A DNA stretch of 64,000 nt from Sphingobacterium lactis (GTDB lineage Bacteria; Bacteroidota; Bacteroidia; Sphingobacteriales; Sphingobacteriaceae). The stretch covers positions 2,914,001 through 2,978,000 of the forward strand of contig NZ_CP049246.1 of the NCBI RefSeq assembly GCF_011046555.1, in the 5' to 3' direction. A program made the position numbers and the translations under genes. Position 1 is the first letter of the stretch; each line of letters begins with the position of its first letter. Shown here piece after piece: positions 8,142-16,567 of the stretch. The notes beneath the pieces are model-generated. The model saw nothing but the letters and a program-made list of their open reading frames with translations. It made no database searches and was not told where the DNA came from.

Positions 8142-8916
8142 TCACTACCTTAAAATAGCCAAGGCGATTATCGGGGGTAGCTGAAAAAAAGGTATTCCGG
8201 AAATAGAATTCGTGCTCACTTACCCAATAAATACCGATCATGTGACAGAAATCGAAACCATAGTCTGTTACACTATCGGGGAAAGTACTGTAAAAAACAT
8301 AGGAATCGCCATTATTCTTCTGGAGCAAATAGCTAGAGCATTCCTGACCTGGAAACCACCCTGTCAATTGGAACGTCCCTTTGGGAGAGCGAACGATATA
8401 TAGTGGGTTGCCTGCTAATTCAGCCCCCACTGTTCCCGTTTTTAAGTTAATGGTATAATCTGAAGTATGCCCGCCTTCCATAACGAGAACTTCTTCCGTA
8501 GGGTAATAGGAAATAAAACCGATTTCCGTGAATGCGGGTTGCCTATGGTAGCTCATGGTGTCTCCTGTGTTGAATCTGACCAGGGCAATTTGCTGTCCTC
8601 GTTCGTCAAAAATCATGGAATCTGCATCATAATCATACGTTCCAAATGTTACCCGATCGCGGAGTAGTTTTTTGACGGTCTGGAAGTCCGAAATATAGCG
8701 TAGGGTATCCTCTTTAGCTTTGATCAGGTTCGCACGTAAAAGATATTGTGGGGAGTCAATTTTGAAAATCTTCATGGTGTCATTTTCGAACACCAAGGAA
8801 TCAAAACCCATAGCGACGGAATCCTTTACGGGTACAGGAAGACGTTCCTGAACTTTTTCTCTTTGTTGACAACCCAGCACCAACAGGACTAAACCTAATA
8901 CAGCGATTCTTAACAT
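8134..8916 (-). CDS. Lipoprotein of unknown function
   Basis: A 260-residue protein with a short signal peptide and lipobox (VLGC, Cys16). The mature part is rich in beta-strand-like segments with repeated short hydrophobic-polar alternation, suggesting a beta-propeller or beta-sandwich, but no signature motif is visible. The stop codon overlaps the end of the convergent membrane-protein gene by 8 bases, so there is no room for a terminator between them. The TPM-domain gene ends 37 bases upstream on the same strand, so the two may be co-transcribed. I do not recognise the family. Confidence 0.7.
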   Translation of the reverse strand: MLRIAVLGLVLLVLGCQQREKVQERLPVPVKDSVAMGFDSLVFENDTMKIFKIDSPQYLLRANLIKAKEDTLRYISDFQTVKKLLRDRVTFGTYDYDADSMIFDERGQQIALVRFNTGDTMSYHRQPAFTEIGFISYYPTEEVLVMEGGHTSDYTINLKTGTVGAELAGNPLYIVRSPKGTFQLTGWFPGQECSSYLLQKNNGDSYVFYSTFPDSVTDYGFDFCHMIGIYWVSEHEFYFRNTFFSATPDNRLGYFKVVIK

Positions 8917-8952
8917 GCCTGAATATAAATAAAAATCATGTTTTTCAAAAGG

Positions 8953-10452
8953 TTACCACCGACCGCCGGCACCACCTCCACCAGAAGATCCTCCACCAAA
9001 GCTTCCTCCACCCGAAGAAGAGCTGCTTCCGCCGCCTCCACTAGACGAGCTGCTGGAACTCCGAGTTTTCTTTGGAATAACAAACTCTTCCTTAAATTGG
9101 TAATAAGAGCAGTTTTGGCATTTATCCCCCTTTTCCCCTACACCTGTCGACTTGTAAGTTGCTCGCTTCAAGGTCTTCGTGACATCGATCTCTAATGTTG
9201 TATATCCGCAAGATGGGCAGACCGTATAATCCTTATTTAGATCCCACGGGATATACTTGAATTTACCGGTACGGGTATCTTTCCAAACCTCGTATTTCAA
9301 TGCACCTATTTTCTCCTCCTTGACCTGACCAGGACTGAGGTACGTTGCTGTTTCTTTTTTATTAGTGGTTCGGACCATCCGTTCCCAATTGCCGGAATCA
9401 TCGGGTGGAACAAAGCGATTTTTATTTTTACGGAGATAATTAGACAAGCTGAAAAATTCATAAATGGCTATGGGAGCAAGCAGCAACAGGATTCCATTGC
9501 GTTTCATGAACTCCTTCCGTGCAGCCATTCGTTCTTGTTCATCGGTATAACTTTTAAAAATTGAAGCGCTATTAGTCGTGATCTTCATCGCAATGATGAC
9601 CGATCCCAATACCATTAAGAAATATGGGAGATGCTTAACCTGATAGACTTGATGAATATTATTGAAGACGAAAGCAAAAATGAAAACGGTAATGAACATC
9701 AAGAGCACCATACATCCCATCCCATAAAAAACAGGGGCAATAGGATTTGTACTTCGCTTCCTTTTTATCAAGGACTTACTGGAAAAATGAATATACAGGT
9801 AAATGAGCAAAAAAAAACCGATGACCAGCAAACTGTTCTTCAAAATGGGATTTTCAAAACTAAAGAATGGAATGGCTTCAGGCATTTGCCGTTTGAGCTC
9901 TTCATGTGCATCTGGGGATTTTAAGATATGCTGTATAAATTTACTGGCCTCTAAAACCCCGCGGTCATAATCGTTGTTTCTAAAATTCTCAACAAGGTAT
10001 TTTTCGCCAATTCTTTTGAGATAAGCATCCGGAAAGATAGCTTCCATTCCATATCCCGAAATGAACCTGTATTCTCTTCGATCCACCGCTATGAAAAGCA
10101 ACAACCCATTGTTACTTTCTTTTTTACCGATTCCCCATTCCCGGAAAAGGTCAAAGGCAAATTGAAAATCGTCGTCGCCGGTGTAATCGCGAACAATAGC
10201 TATCGCAAATTCCGCTTGCGTGTGGGCTTCAATATCTGTGGATATGGCATTCAATTCCTCAACCGTTCCAGAACTCAGGATATGATCTGGATCCGTTACA
10301 TAAAAGTTTTGGCCCGCAACCTTGGGACTGGGCAGATTGTCCACGGTGTAATAGGTCTGTGCATAGACCTCGGGAAAAGAACAAAAAAATCCAATGACTA
10401 GGAATATTACCCCTAGCGGATTTTTAAGTTTCGAATGTAAACTTCTAATCAT
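8953..10452 (-). CDS. TPM-domain membrane protein with zinc ribbon and Gly/Ser tail
   Basis: A 499-residue protein. A signal peptide (about 1-31, ending VYAQ) is followed by a TPM domain (about 35-165; note FVTDPDHILS-like start and DREYRFISGYGMEAIFPD). After that come several membrane helices (about 205-345). A cytoplasmic-type segment holds a four-cysteine zinc-ribbon-like pair (CPSCGY near 418, CQNCSY near 452). The last 35 residues are almost pure Ser and Gly, ending GAGGRW. The TPM family (YgcG-like) often ends in such a low-complexity tail. Plant TLP18.3 is a TPM protein with phosphatase activity in photosystem II repair; the bacterial role is unclear. The cysteine module is unusual in this family and may bind metal. 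Confidence 0.8.
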   Translation of the reverse strand: MIRSLHSKLKNPLGVIFLVIGFFCSFPEVYAQTYYTVDNLPSPKVAGQNFYVTDPDHILSSGTVEELNAISTDIEAHTQAEFAIAIVRDYTGDDDFQFAFDLFREWGIGKKESNNGLLLFIAVDRREYRFISGYGMEAIFPDAYLKRIGEKYLVENFRNNDYDRGVLEASKFIQHILKSPDAHEELKRQMPEAIPFFSFENPILKNSLLVIGFFLLIYLYIHFSSKSLIKRKRSTNPIAPVFYGMGCMVLLMFITVFIFAFVFNNIHQVYQVKHLPYFLMVLGSVIIAMKITTNSASIFKSYTDEQERMAARKEFMKRNGILLLLAPIAIYEFFSLSNYLRKNKNRFVPPDDSGNWERMVRTTNKKETATYLSPGQVKEEKIGALKYEVWKDTRTGKFKYIPWDLNKDYTVCPSCGYTTLEIDVTKTLKRATYKSTGVGEKGDKCQNCSYYQFKEEFVIPKKTRSSSSSSSGGGGSSSSSGGGSFGGGSSGGGGAGGRW

Positions 10453-10624
10453 CAGTTAGCAAGACTTTTAAATAAAAGTAGGTAATTTTAGGAGGATTTT
10501 TTTTGCGAAAACACCGAGATATATAAAATGTAGATGGTACAAAATGTCAGGTAGATAAGATTTACTTAACCATATTGTAAATAATCGGTTACTAATGTAC
10601 TCATTATGTTAGCATTACAATAAG

Positions 10625-10658
10625 TTGACAGAATATAGTAAAGATGGTCTATAATTTG
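10625..10658 (+). promoter_or_regulatory. Promoter for the DUF4230 gene
   Basis: TTGACA (10625-10630) and TATAATTTG (10650-10658) are separated by 19 bases. This resembles both a classical sigma-70 promoter and a Bacteroidota TA-rich -7 box. Transcription would start almost at ATG 10663. Confidence 0.5.
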
Positions 10659-10662
10659 AGAA

Positions 10663-11232
10663 ATGCTGGTTATGACAAAATTACTTAAAGTATTGGTTGT
10701 ACTTGTTTTATTGATCGGTATAGCCGTATTTGTATGGGATAGATTCAAACCCGCCCCTACCAAAGAAACCAACCACCAGGTCCTGGTTGAAAAAATTGAG
10801 GCAATGGGGAAATTGGAATTGGTGAAGTATAGATATAGTGATGTGGTTGAACATAAGAACATGACGGCCTACCTGCCGGATGCGAGTGTCCTATTGATCA
10901 TCAAAGCGGATGCTGTGGGCTGTATTGATTTGGGAAAACTAAAAGCTGAAGATGTCAACGTGATGGACGATTCCGTTCAGATCACACTCCCACGTGCAGA
11001 GATCTGCTATGTAAAGATCGATCATAAGAGCTCTAAGGTCTACGATACGAAAATGGCCTTCTTCCGGGAGGCAACTTTAGTTGATGAAGCTTTCAAAGCT
11101 GCAGAAACGGAGATCACCAACCAGGTTAAAAAATCAGACATACTCAAGCAGACAGAAAACAACGCACTTCACGTATTGCGTCCATTGATTGAAGGTCTGG
11201 GTTATAAAAAGATCAACCTGACATTCAAATAA
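10663..11232 (+). CDS. DUF4230 membrane-anchored protein
   Basis: A 189-residue protein with one N-terminal membrane helix (residues about 5-27) and an exported domain. The motif series VEKIEAMGKLEL, ASVLLIIKADAVGCIDLGKL and ITLPRAEI is characteristic of DUF4230. Start alternatives are ATG 10663 and ATG 10672; both leave the helix intact. Function of DUF4230 is unknown. A methyltransferase gene begins only 11 bases downstream, so they probably share a transcript. Confidence 0.8.
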   Translation: MLVMTKLLKVLVVLVLLIGIAVFVWDRFKPAPTKETNHQVLVEKIEAMGKLELVKYRYSDVVEHKNMTAYLPDASVLLIIKADAVGCIDLGKLKAEDVNVMDDSVQITLPRAEICYVKIDHKSSKVYDTKMAFFREATLVDEAFKAAETEITNQVKKSDILKQTENNALHVLRPLIEGLGYKKINLTFK

Positions 11233-11243
11233 TAGCATTGAAC

Positions 11244-11843
11244 ATGGAAAGAAGGAATGTATTCAAGGTATATGATCGCATCGCAGAATGGTTCGATCAA
11301 CATCGTGGCCAACAGCTGGTGGAAAAGAAATATTTGGATTACCTCATCTCGACATTACCCGACACGGCCAGCATATTGGATGTTGGCTGTGGTACCGGGG
11401 AACCGATTTTCCGCTATTTTGCGGAAAGAAACTACCCTATCTTTGGCCTAGATGCTTCTGCAGCCATGTTGGCAATAGCACGCAAGAACTTTCCAGAACA
11501 TGAATTCCTGCATATGGACATGCGCGAACTTCAACTGGATCGTCAGTTTGATGCCATCATTGCTTGGCATAGCTTTTTCCATCTTCCATTGGAGGATCAG
11601 GAAAATATGTTTAGCCGGTTTCGCGAACACCTTACTCCAAATGGCATCCTGCTATTTACTTCTGGACATGAACGCGGCGAAGCGTGGGGTGAAAATGGAG
11701 GCGAACAATTGTTCCATGCGTCTTTTTCTACACAAGAATATCAAGAGTTATTACAGCATAATGGTTTTACCATCCTAACTCATGAAATGGAAGATCAATC
11801 CTGTGGAGGTGCAACCGTTTGGATAGTCCAACGCAAAGTCTAA
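11244..11843 (+). CDS. Class I SAM-dependent methyltransferase
   Basis: A 199-residue soluble methyltransferase. Motif I (ILDVGCGTGEP, residues about 44-54) binds S-adenosylmethionine. An acidic residue after the second strand (IFGLDAS) and motif II (FDAIIAWHSFFHL) complete a Rossmann-like fold of the Methyltransf_11/25 type. ATG 11244 is preferred over the in-frame TTG 11238. The substrate cannot be deduced. It is the second gene after DUF4230 and converges with the MFS transporter gene, whose stop is one base away, so the two transcripts probably collide or share read-through. Confidence 0.88.
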   Translation: MERRNVFKVYDRIAEWFDQHRGQQLVEKKYLDYLISTLPDTASILDVGCGTGEPIFRYFAERNYPIFGLDASAAMLAIARKNFPEHEFLHMDMRELQLDRQFDAIIAWHSFFHLPLEDQENMFSRFREHLTPNGILLFTSGHERGEAWGENGGEQLFHASFSTQEYQELLQHNGFTILTHEMEDQSCGGATVWIVQRKV

Positions 11844-11844
11844 C

Positions 11845-13056
11845 CTAACCTTCCTTATACTGTATCTTTTTCATATTGGGCAGGAAATAGGCAATAACGC
11901 CCATTAATGGCAGATAAGAACATACTGCATATATAGTTTCCAGGGAAGTCTGATCCGCAAACCATCCCAAAATTGCAGCACCTAACCCACCCATTCCAAA
12001 TGCAAATCCATAGAATAACCCAGATACCATTCCAATTTTTTTCGGCAATAGCTCTTGAGCGTATACCAGGATGGAAGGAAATGCGGATGCCATAATCAAT
12101 CCAATGATGGAAATTAAAACCCCAGTCCAGAACAAACTGGCGAAGGGCAGCAATAAGGTAAAAGGTGCACAGCCCAAAACCGAAAACCAGATGATATATT
12201 TTCGACCGATGACATCCCCCAAAAATCCACCGAATAAAGTCCCTAACGCCACGGCTATCAGAAAATAAAATAGATAAACCTGCGCTTGGATATCTGTTAT
12301 GGCAAATTTGTCCATCATGTAAAACTGTAAATAACTGGTTATACTGGCAATATAAACGTATTTTGAAAAGATCAACAACAAGAGGATAACAATGGCCATA
12401 TTGATTCTTGTCGGCGAGAGATCCGGTAATTTAATGGCTCTTTTTGCTTGTCCATTCATGACAAACAACACCTTTTTGTACCAACTGGCGATATAAGCCA
12501 GAACCAATTGAGCAACCACAGCGACCAACAGAAACCAAAGGATTGCTCTTTGCCCATGGGGCAGGACAAACCAAGCCATCAGCAATGGTGCTAGTGCCGT
12601 ACCCGTATTACCGCCGATCTGAAAGATGGATTGCGCAAGACTGCGCTTCCCGCCCGATGAAAGATAGGCCACCCGCGAAGATTCAGGATGAAAGATAGAA
12701 GATCCGATCCCCACCATGATCACGGCGAATAACACTGAATAATAGTTATTGGAATAAGCCAGGGCAATAATCCCCACAAAGCTGAACAACATCCCAATGA
12801 TCTGGGAGTATGGTTGTGGCCGTTTGTCGGTATACGAACCAACGACTGGTTGCAGTAACGAGGATGCCAACTGAAAGCAGAAGGTAATAATACCAATCTG
12901 TCCGAAACTTAAATGGAAGTTTTCCTTCAGTAAAGGGTAAGACGCTGGAATAACGGCCTGGATCAGGTCGTTTGCTAAATGCGCAATACAGATTGCGATT
13001 AAAATGGGAAATGTTGTTTTGGTTTGGTCGTAAGAAAAAGATGCTGCCTTAAACAT
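11845..13056 (-). CDS. fsr: MFS exporter, fosmidomycin-resistance (Fsr) type
   Basis: A 403-residue major-facilitator protein with about 12 membrane helices. ATG 13056 is chosen; a longer frame to 13164 adds a non-conserved hydrophobic leader. Diagnostic stretches shared with Fsr proteins are the first-helix region (HLANDLIQAVIPASYPLL), IFHPESSRVA with a following SGG, and AQSIFQIGGNTGTALAPLL. Members export fosmidomycin or other small molecules by proton antiport in the inner membrane. The real substrate here is unknown. The gene is monocistronic. Confidence 0.85.
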   Translation of the reverse strand: MFKAASFSYDQTKTTFPILIAICIAHLANDLIQAVIPASYPLLKENFHLSFGQIGIITFCFQLASSLLQPVVGSYTDKRPQPYSQIIGMLFSFVGIIALAYSNNYYSVLFAVIMVGIGSSIFHPESSRVAYLSSGGKRSLAQSIFQIGGNTGTALAPLLMAWFVLPHGQRAILWFLLVAVVAQLVLAYIASWYKKVLFVMNGQAKRAIKLPDLSPTRINMAIVILLLLIFSKYVYIASITSYLQFYMMDKFAITDIQAQVYLFYFLIAVALGTLFGGFLGDVIGRKYIIWFSVLGCAPFTLLLPFASLFWTGVLISIIGLIMASAFPSILVYAQELLPKKIGMVSGLFYGFAFGMGGLGAAILGWFADQTSLETIYAVCSYLPLMGVIAYFLPNMKKIQYKEG

Positions 13057-13237
13057 ATAAAACGTGATTTTAAATGAAAAGGAAAAGGCTATTCTATAAA
13101 TAGGAAATTCCTGCACTAATAAACTAACTATCCGATTGGACGCCCAAAAGTAGCCTATATTCAAATGAAAACCAATTTATTCATTTTAAATTTTAATTAA
13201 GTAAGATGAAAAAACAACTTTGTTACAGTAAATAAAA

Positions 13238-13265
13238 TAGAACGGCGCCTATTGGCGCCGTTCTA
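13238..13265 (-). terminator. Terminator of the 13281 lipoprotein gene
   Basis: A perfect 12-bp stem (TAGAACGGCGCC / GGCGCCGTTCTA, loop TATT) followed on the minus strand by TTTTATTT. Confidence 0.85.
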
Positions 13266-13280
13266 CCTATAAAAATCATA

Positions 13281-13682
13281 TTATTTTATTTCCAAGGCAG
13301 GTTTAATATCTTCAAAAAGGGCCATATATTCCATAGTCTGTGCACTGAAATCGGTAAATGCATCACCCTTGACCATAACTTTCACGGAACCATCCTTCTG
13401 TGGCACCTCCAAGACCTTGGCTATCTTTACAAATCCGCCAATAGGTAGTTCGGACTTCAGTTCCCCGTTTGGCATATTTGCTTCCGTACTCAGGAAGTAG
13501 CCTGTTTTGCTACCGTCGGAATGGGTATACCGATAATAATAAACCGGCTTCACTGTCTTAAAGATGTTGTTTGCGATATGGGCATATTTCGGATCCTTCG
13601 TCACGTCCCCCTTCTCGCCCATACAACCGATAAAGAAAAGTGAAACAAATAGCATAACTACGTAAATCTGTTTAGTTTTCAT
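13281..13682 (-). CDS. Small lipoprotein, unknown function
   Basis: A 133-residue protein starting at ATG 13682; the frame is open to 13769 but the upstream residues do not fit a signal peptide. A hydrophobic leader ends with a lipobox (FIGC). The mature region of about 110 residues has no recognisable motif beyond mixed alpha/beta composition. It has its own terminator at 13238-13265. It is likely anchored to a membrane facing the periplasm. Function is unknown. Confidence 0.65.
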   Translation of the reverse strand: MKTKQIYVVMLFVSLFFIGCMGEKGDVTKDPKYAHIANNIFKTVKPVYYYRYTHSDGSKTGYFLSTEANMPNGELKSELPIGGFVKIAKVLEVPQKDGSVKVMVKGDAFTDFSAQTMEYMALFEDIKPALEIK

Positions 13683-13853
13683 GTTTCTGTAAATAAAAAT
13701 TGTGTTGAATATTTGTTTAAATAAAGGTCTATACTTAACCTGATATAGGCCACACATTTCTACAGACAAACCATATACAGGGTTAAAGGAATCATCTACA
13801 ATTTATATACTGAGCATCAAAAAGAGAAACCTCAACCTATGCATATAAAAAAA

Positions 13854-13871
13854 GGCGACTTGAAAGTCGCC
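13854..13871 (-). terminator. Terminator of the thioredoxin-fold lipoprotein gene
   Basis: Stem GGCGACTT / AAGTCGCC with GA loop, followed on the minus strand by a run of eight T. Confidence 0.85.
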
Positions 13872-13900
13872 CATATCTTTGGTATCAGAAGTGAATAATT

Positions 13901-14839
13901 TTATAGGCTTTGAAAATAGCCGTAAACTTGTGGCAGATAGCTATCCTTTAAGATTACCTTTTTGTCCTTGTCCAACAAATAGATCGTAGGGGTTGCTTTG
14001 ATCATGTATAGGTTTTTCGTCACGATCACCTGATCTTTATCGATCGCATTGATCCAATTGTTGGGGATTTGATTTTGATAGTCCTTCCAGATCTCCTCAT
14101 TTCCATCCGGATAGATGGCCAGGATTTTCAATCCGCCATTTTCAATTACGGAATTCAGACCAAGATTACTTTTCATTTCAGCAATGGCTTCCTCACAGCT
14201 GCTGCATCCCGGTTCATAGAAGAACAACATCGTGAAAGGTGCCTCCAAGGTTTTTAAGGTGCCGGTGGTACCTGCAGTTGTGGTATAGGCAAAATCCGTC
14301 GCAGTTTTTCCTGGCTTATTTTTTTGCAGGATCGGAAGCAATGTCTGATATTTTGTTTTCTCATCGGCCGAAACTTTTTCCGAACCGATCAAATAATTCA
14401 GAACAGTTTCATAATACTGGTCACTGCGCATGGGCGAATTGGGATGAGCCAGATAATTCTCAAATTGAAATTTAAAAAAGTTGAATACGGAAGGTTCGAT
14501 TTTCGCGGCATCGAATACCTGCTCTATCCCTTCTCTTAAGGTATCAGCCTTAACCAATGGGAAATGGCCGATATAATCGACAATAGCCTGTTCGCCATAA
14601 CCCGTATTGAGGATCTTGGCGGTATCCTGAAAATTGAAGTTATCCCAGAAATGGGTAAACACGTAATTGATCTTTGCTTCTTCTCCAGTAATGTTCGCTG
14701 GCGGTTTTGGAGCTGCATAATTTCCGCCCTGCGCAGTAGGCGTTGTTGTTGCTTCTTGTTTTTTCTGTTCCTGCTGGCAGGATGTCCAAAATCCCAGACT
14801 TATCACCAATGCCAATAGGCACCATTTATTACTTACCAT
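13901..14839 (-). CDS. Thioredoxin-fold lipoprotein with DUF5106
   Basis: A 312-residue lipoprotein (lipobox WTSC, Cys21) with a Thr/Gln/Pro-rich linker. Residues about 55-190 match the DUF5106 helical domain found in Bacteroidota, and about 190-312 form a thioredoxin/AhpC-TSA-like domain. The redox motif CSSC is at Cys212-Cys215, within FFYEPGCSSCEEA, and the cis-proline loop is KATPTIYLL. It is therefore a probable periplasmic disulfide reductase or oxidase. It is monocistronic, with a strong terminator. Partner and substrate are not evident. Confidence 0.82.
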   Translation of the reverse strand: MVSNKWCLLALVISLGFWTSCQQEQKKQEATTTPTAQGGNYAAPKPPANITGEEAKINYVFTHFWDNFNFQDTAKILNTGYGEQAIVDYIGHFPLVKADTLREGIEQVFDAAKIEPSVFNFFKFQFENYLAHPNSPMRSDQYYETVLNYLIGSEKVSADEKTKYQTLLPILQKNKPGKTATDFAYTTTAGTTGTLKTLEAPFTMLFFYEPGCSSCEEAIAEMKSNLGLNSVIENGGLKILAIYPDGNEEIWKDYQNQIPNNWINAIDKDQVIVTKNLYMIKATPTIYLLDKDKKVILKDSYLPQVYGYFQSL

Positions 14840-14931
14840 ATCGTATTATATAAAAATATCGCAATGTAAGGTATTCCGCTAGCATTCGAAAATCTTGCAC
14901 GATCAATTTTAAGGCAATTCTTACATAAAGA

Positions 14932-14960
14932 AGGCCTTGCTATCTTAGATAACAAGGCCT
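14932..14960 (-). terminator. Terminator of the outer-membrane barrel gene
   Basis: AGGCCTTG pairs with CAAGGCCT, and inner TATC/GATA extends the stem, with a T-rich tail on the minus strand. Confidence 0.75.
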
Positions 14961-14988
14961 AGGGTATAATAGTTAGTGAATCTATTTC

Positions 14989-15675
14989 TTATTTATTGAT
15001 GTTGTATTTAACACCTACTGCTGTCGAGATAGCACCTTCAAAGTTTCTTCCTCCGATCTCACCGTCGAATTCATCACCATAGATATTACCACGAACATCA
15101 ATGGTCAAATCTATTTTATCATTCAAACGGAAGCTTTGCAAAACCCCTAAATTCGGACTGAATTTCACAGATTGAGGATCAGAAAGAACAACACCGAAAC
15201 CAATACCTGCGTAAGGAATAAGGTTGTACATACGGTTTGGATCATAACCCAATGCATCGTTTGTCCAGTTGAACATAAAGTCAGCATGAACATTTAGGAA
15301 GTTCCATTTTTGGAAATCCAACCATTGGCTAGCATCTGCAGTTTCGCCAGTACCATAAACACCGGTTTGCGTAGCACCTTTATAGGAAAAACCGTTTAGG
15401 CCCAAACGTACTCCAAAACTATCGTTTAACCATTTTCCTCCGTAAATCTCAAAATGAGGTGTAAGACGATCACCAAAATCCAACTGTTTGTCGTGATCTC
15501 CAAAGAAAATCTGTGCACCGGCGCCAGCTCCTACGAACCAGTGCTTCTGAACGTCCTCAGTTTGGAAAGCTTTCTTGGAAAGACCTGGATGTGTTGGGTT
15601 ATCTGTTCCCGGTTCGTTGGCAAATCCCTTTAAACTTAAAAGTGATGCTAATAATATGAAACCTATTTTTTTCAT
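14989..15675 (-). CDS. Outer-membrane beta-barrel protein
   Basis: A 228-residue protein beginning at ATG 15675. The longer frame to 15750 adds a polar leader before the signal peptide. The signal peptide is residues 1-19 (…GFANE). The rest shows alternating hydrophobic residues, glycines and aromatic girdle residues (HFEIYGGKW, FGVRLGLNGFSY, VHADFMFNW, LIPYAGIGFGVVL) and ends in VGVKYNINK, typical of an 8-stranded OmpA/OprF-like or OmpW-like barrel. There is no C-terminal peptidoglycan domain. The specific role is unknown. Confidence 0.75.
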   Translation of the reverse strand: MKKIGFILLASLLSLKGFANEPGTDNPTHPGLSKKAFQTEDVQKHWFVGAGAGAQIFFGDHDKQLDFGDRLTPHFEIYGGKWLNDSFGVRLGLNGFSYKGATQTGVYGTGETADASQWLDFQKWNFLNVHADFMFNWTNDALGYDPNRMYNLIPYAGIGFGVVLSDPQSVKFSPNLGVLQSFRLNDKIDLTIDVRGNIYGDEFDGEIGGRNFEGAISTAVGVKYNINK

Positions 15676-16255
15676 TGAAAATGGATGTTTAATTGTTCTA
15701 TTGGGTCTGCAGGAAAACATGGTTTTGGTTGATGTCACCCAATCCCCCAATTCTATTAATAGTATATGCTTATTTCTAAATAATTATTATTCAATCCTTG
15801 CTTTATATTGGCTTAACAAAATCAAAAATTAATAGTTAGTGTGATAAAAATATCTACTTTGTTGTTAGCCTCTAAAACTATTTGGCACGAAGATACGGGC
15901 AAATTCAATGCGTGTCAATCACACACCATAACACCATTTATCATTAAAATTAATATTCAAACACTAGCATTTCTAATATTCTGGTTAAAATTGTTGGCAT
16001 ATCTTTATTTTTATTCCTTAAATACAAAATACAAAAATTTAAAGGAAAAATATTTCTTATAAAACCTATTTTTTGCCATTTGATACCAAATACCATTAAA
16101 TTTATTTTGTAAATGAATAACTACAGTATGTTTTAGTCATAATTAGCCAAGCCAGACAATCTGGTATAGATGGTTCAGGTGCATTGTATAAAACACTTAT
16201 TTTCAGTAAATTCGTGTATACACAATATATCGATTACCCCAAAAACCGATAGGCT
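15676..16255. other. AT-rich intergenic region with no supported gene
   Basis: This 580-bp, very AT-rich stretch contains a 73-codon frame (15841-16062), but its composition is poor and I see no ribosome site, so I do not call it. The palindrome GTGTATACAC at 16213-16222, just upstream of the 16256 gene, may be a regulator site. Confidence 0.5.
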
Positions 16256-16567
16256 ATGAAAATCATTACTAGAATATGGCACGGAATCACCAGGAAGGAA
16301 GATGCGGACACCTACCTGAATTATCTATTTGATACTGGGATAAAGGATTATAAAGCCATTAAAGGAAATCTTTCCACCAAAGTCCTTCGCCGTATCGATC
16401 ACGACATCTGCCATTTTATGACCATTACGGAATGGGAAAATGTGGAAAGTATCAAGGAATTCGCTGGTGAACATTTCGAGAAAGCAAGGTATTACAAAGA
16501 GGACAAACAGTTCCTTCTAGAATTTGAGGAACATGTGACCCATTTTGAGACCTACATTGTCGATTAG
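16256..16567 (+). CDS. ABM-type dimeric alpha/beta-barrel protein
   Basis: A 103-residue protein of the antibiotic-biosynthesis-monooxygenase size and pattern. The opening strand is MKIITRIWHG, then come a helix and a central FMTITEWENVESIKEFAG, where a strand is followed by a helix containing Trp-Glu; the C-terminal strand is HFETYIVD. Such proteins form dimeric ferredoxin-like barrels and may act as cofactor-free monooxygenases or ligand binders. Conserved catalytic residues are not fixed in this family. Its stop codon overlaps the stop of the converging kinase gene by four bases. Confidence 0.65.
   Translation: MKIITRIWHGITRKEDADTYLNYLFDTGIKDYKAIKGNLSTKVLRRIDHDICHFMTITEWENVESIKEFAGEHFEKARYYKEDKQFLLEFEEHVTHFETYIVD

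Noticed and set aside
15841..16062. 73-codon frame
   Set aside because: It is AT-driven, with no ribosome site, signal or recognisable pattern. I treat it as intergenic.
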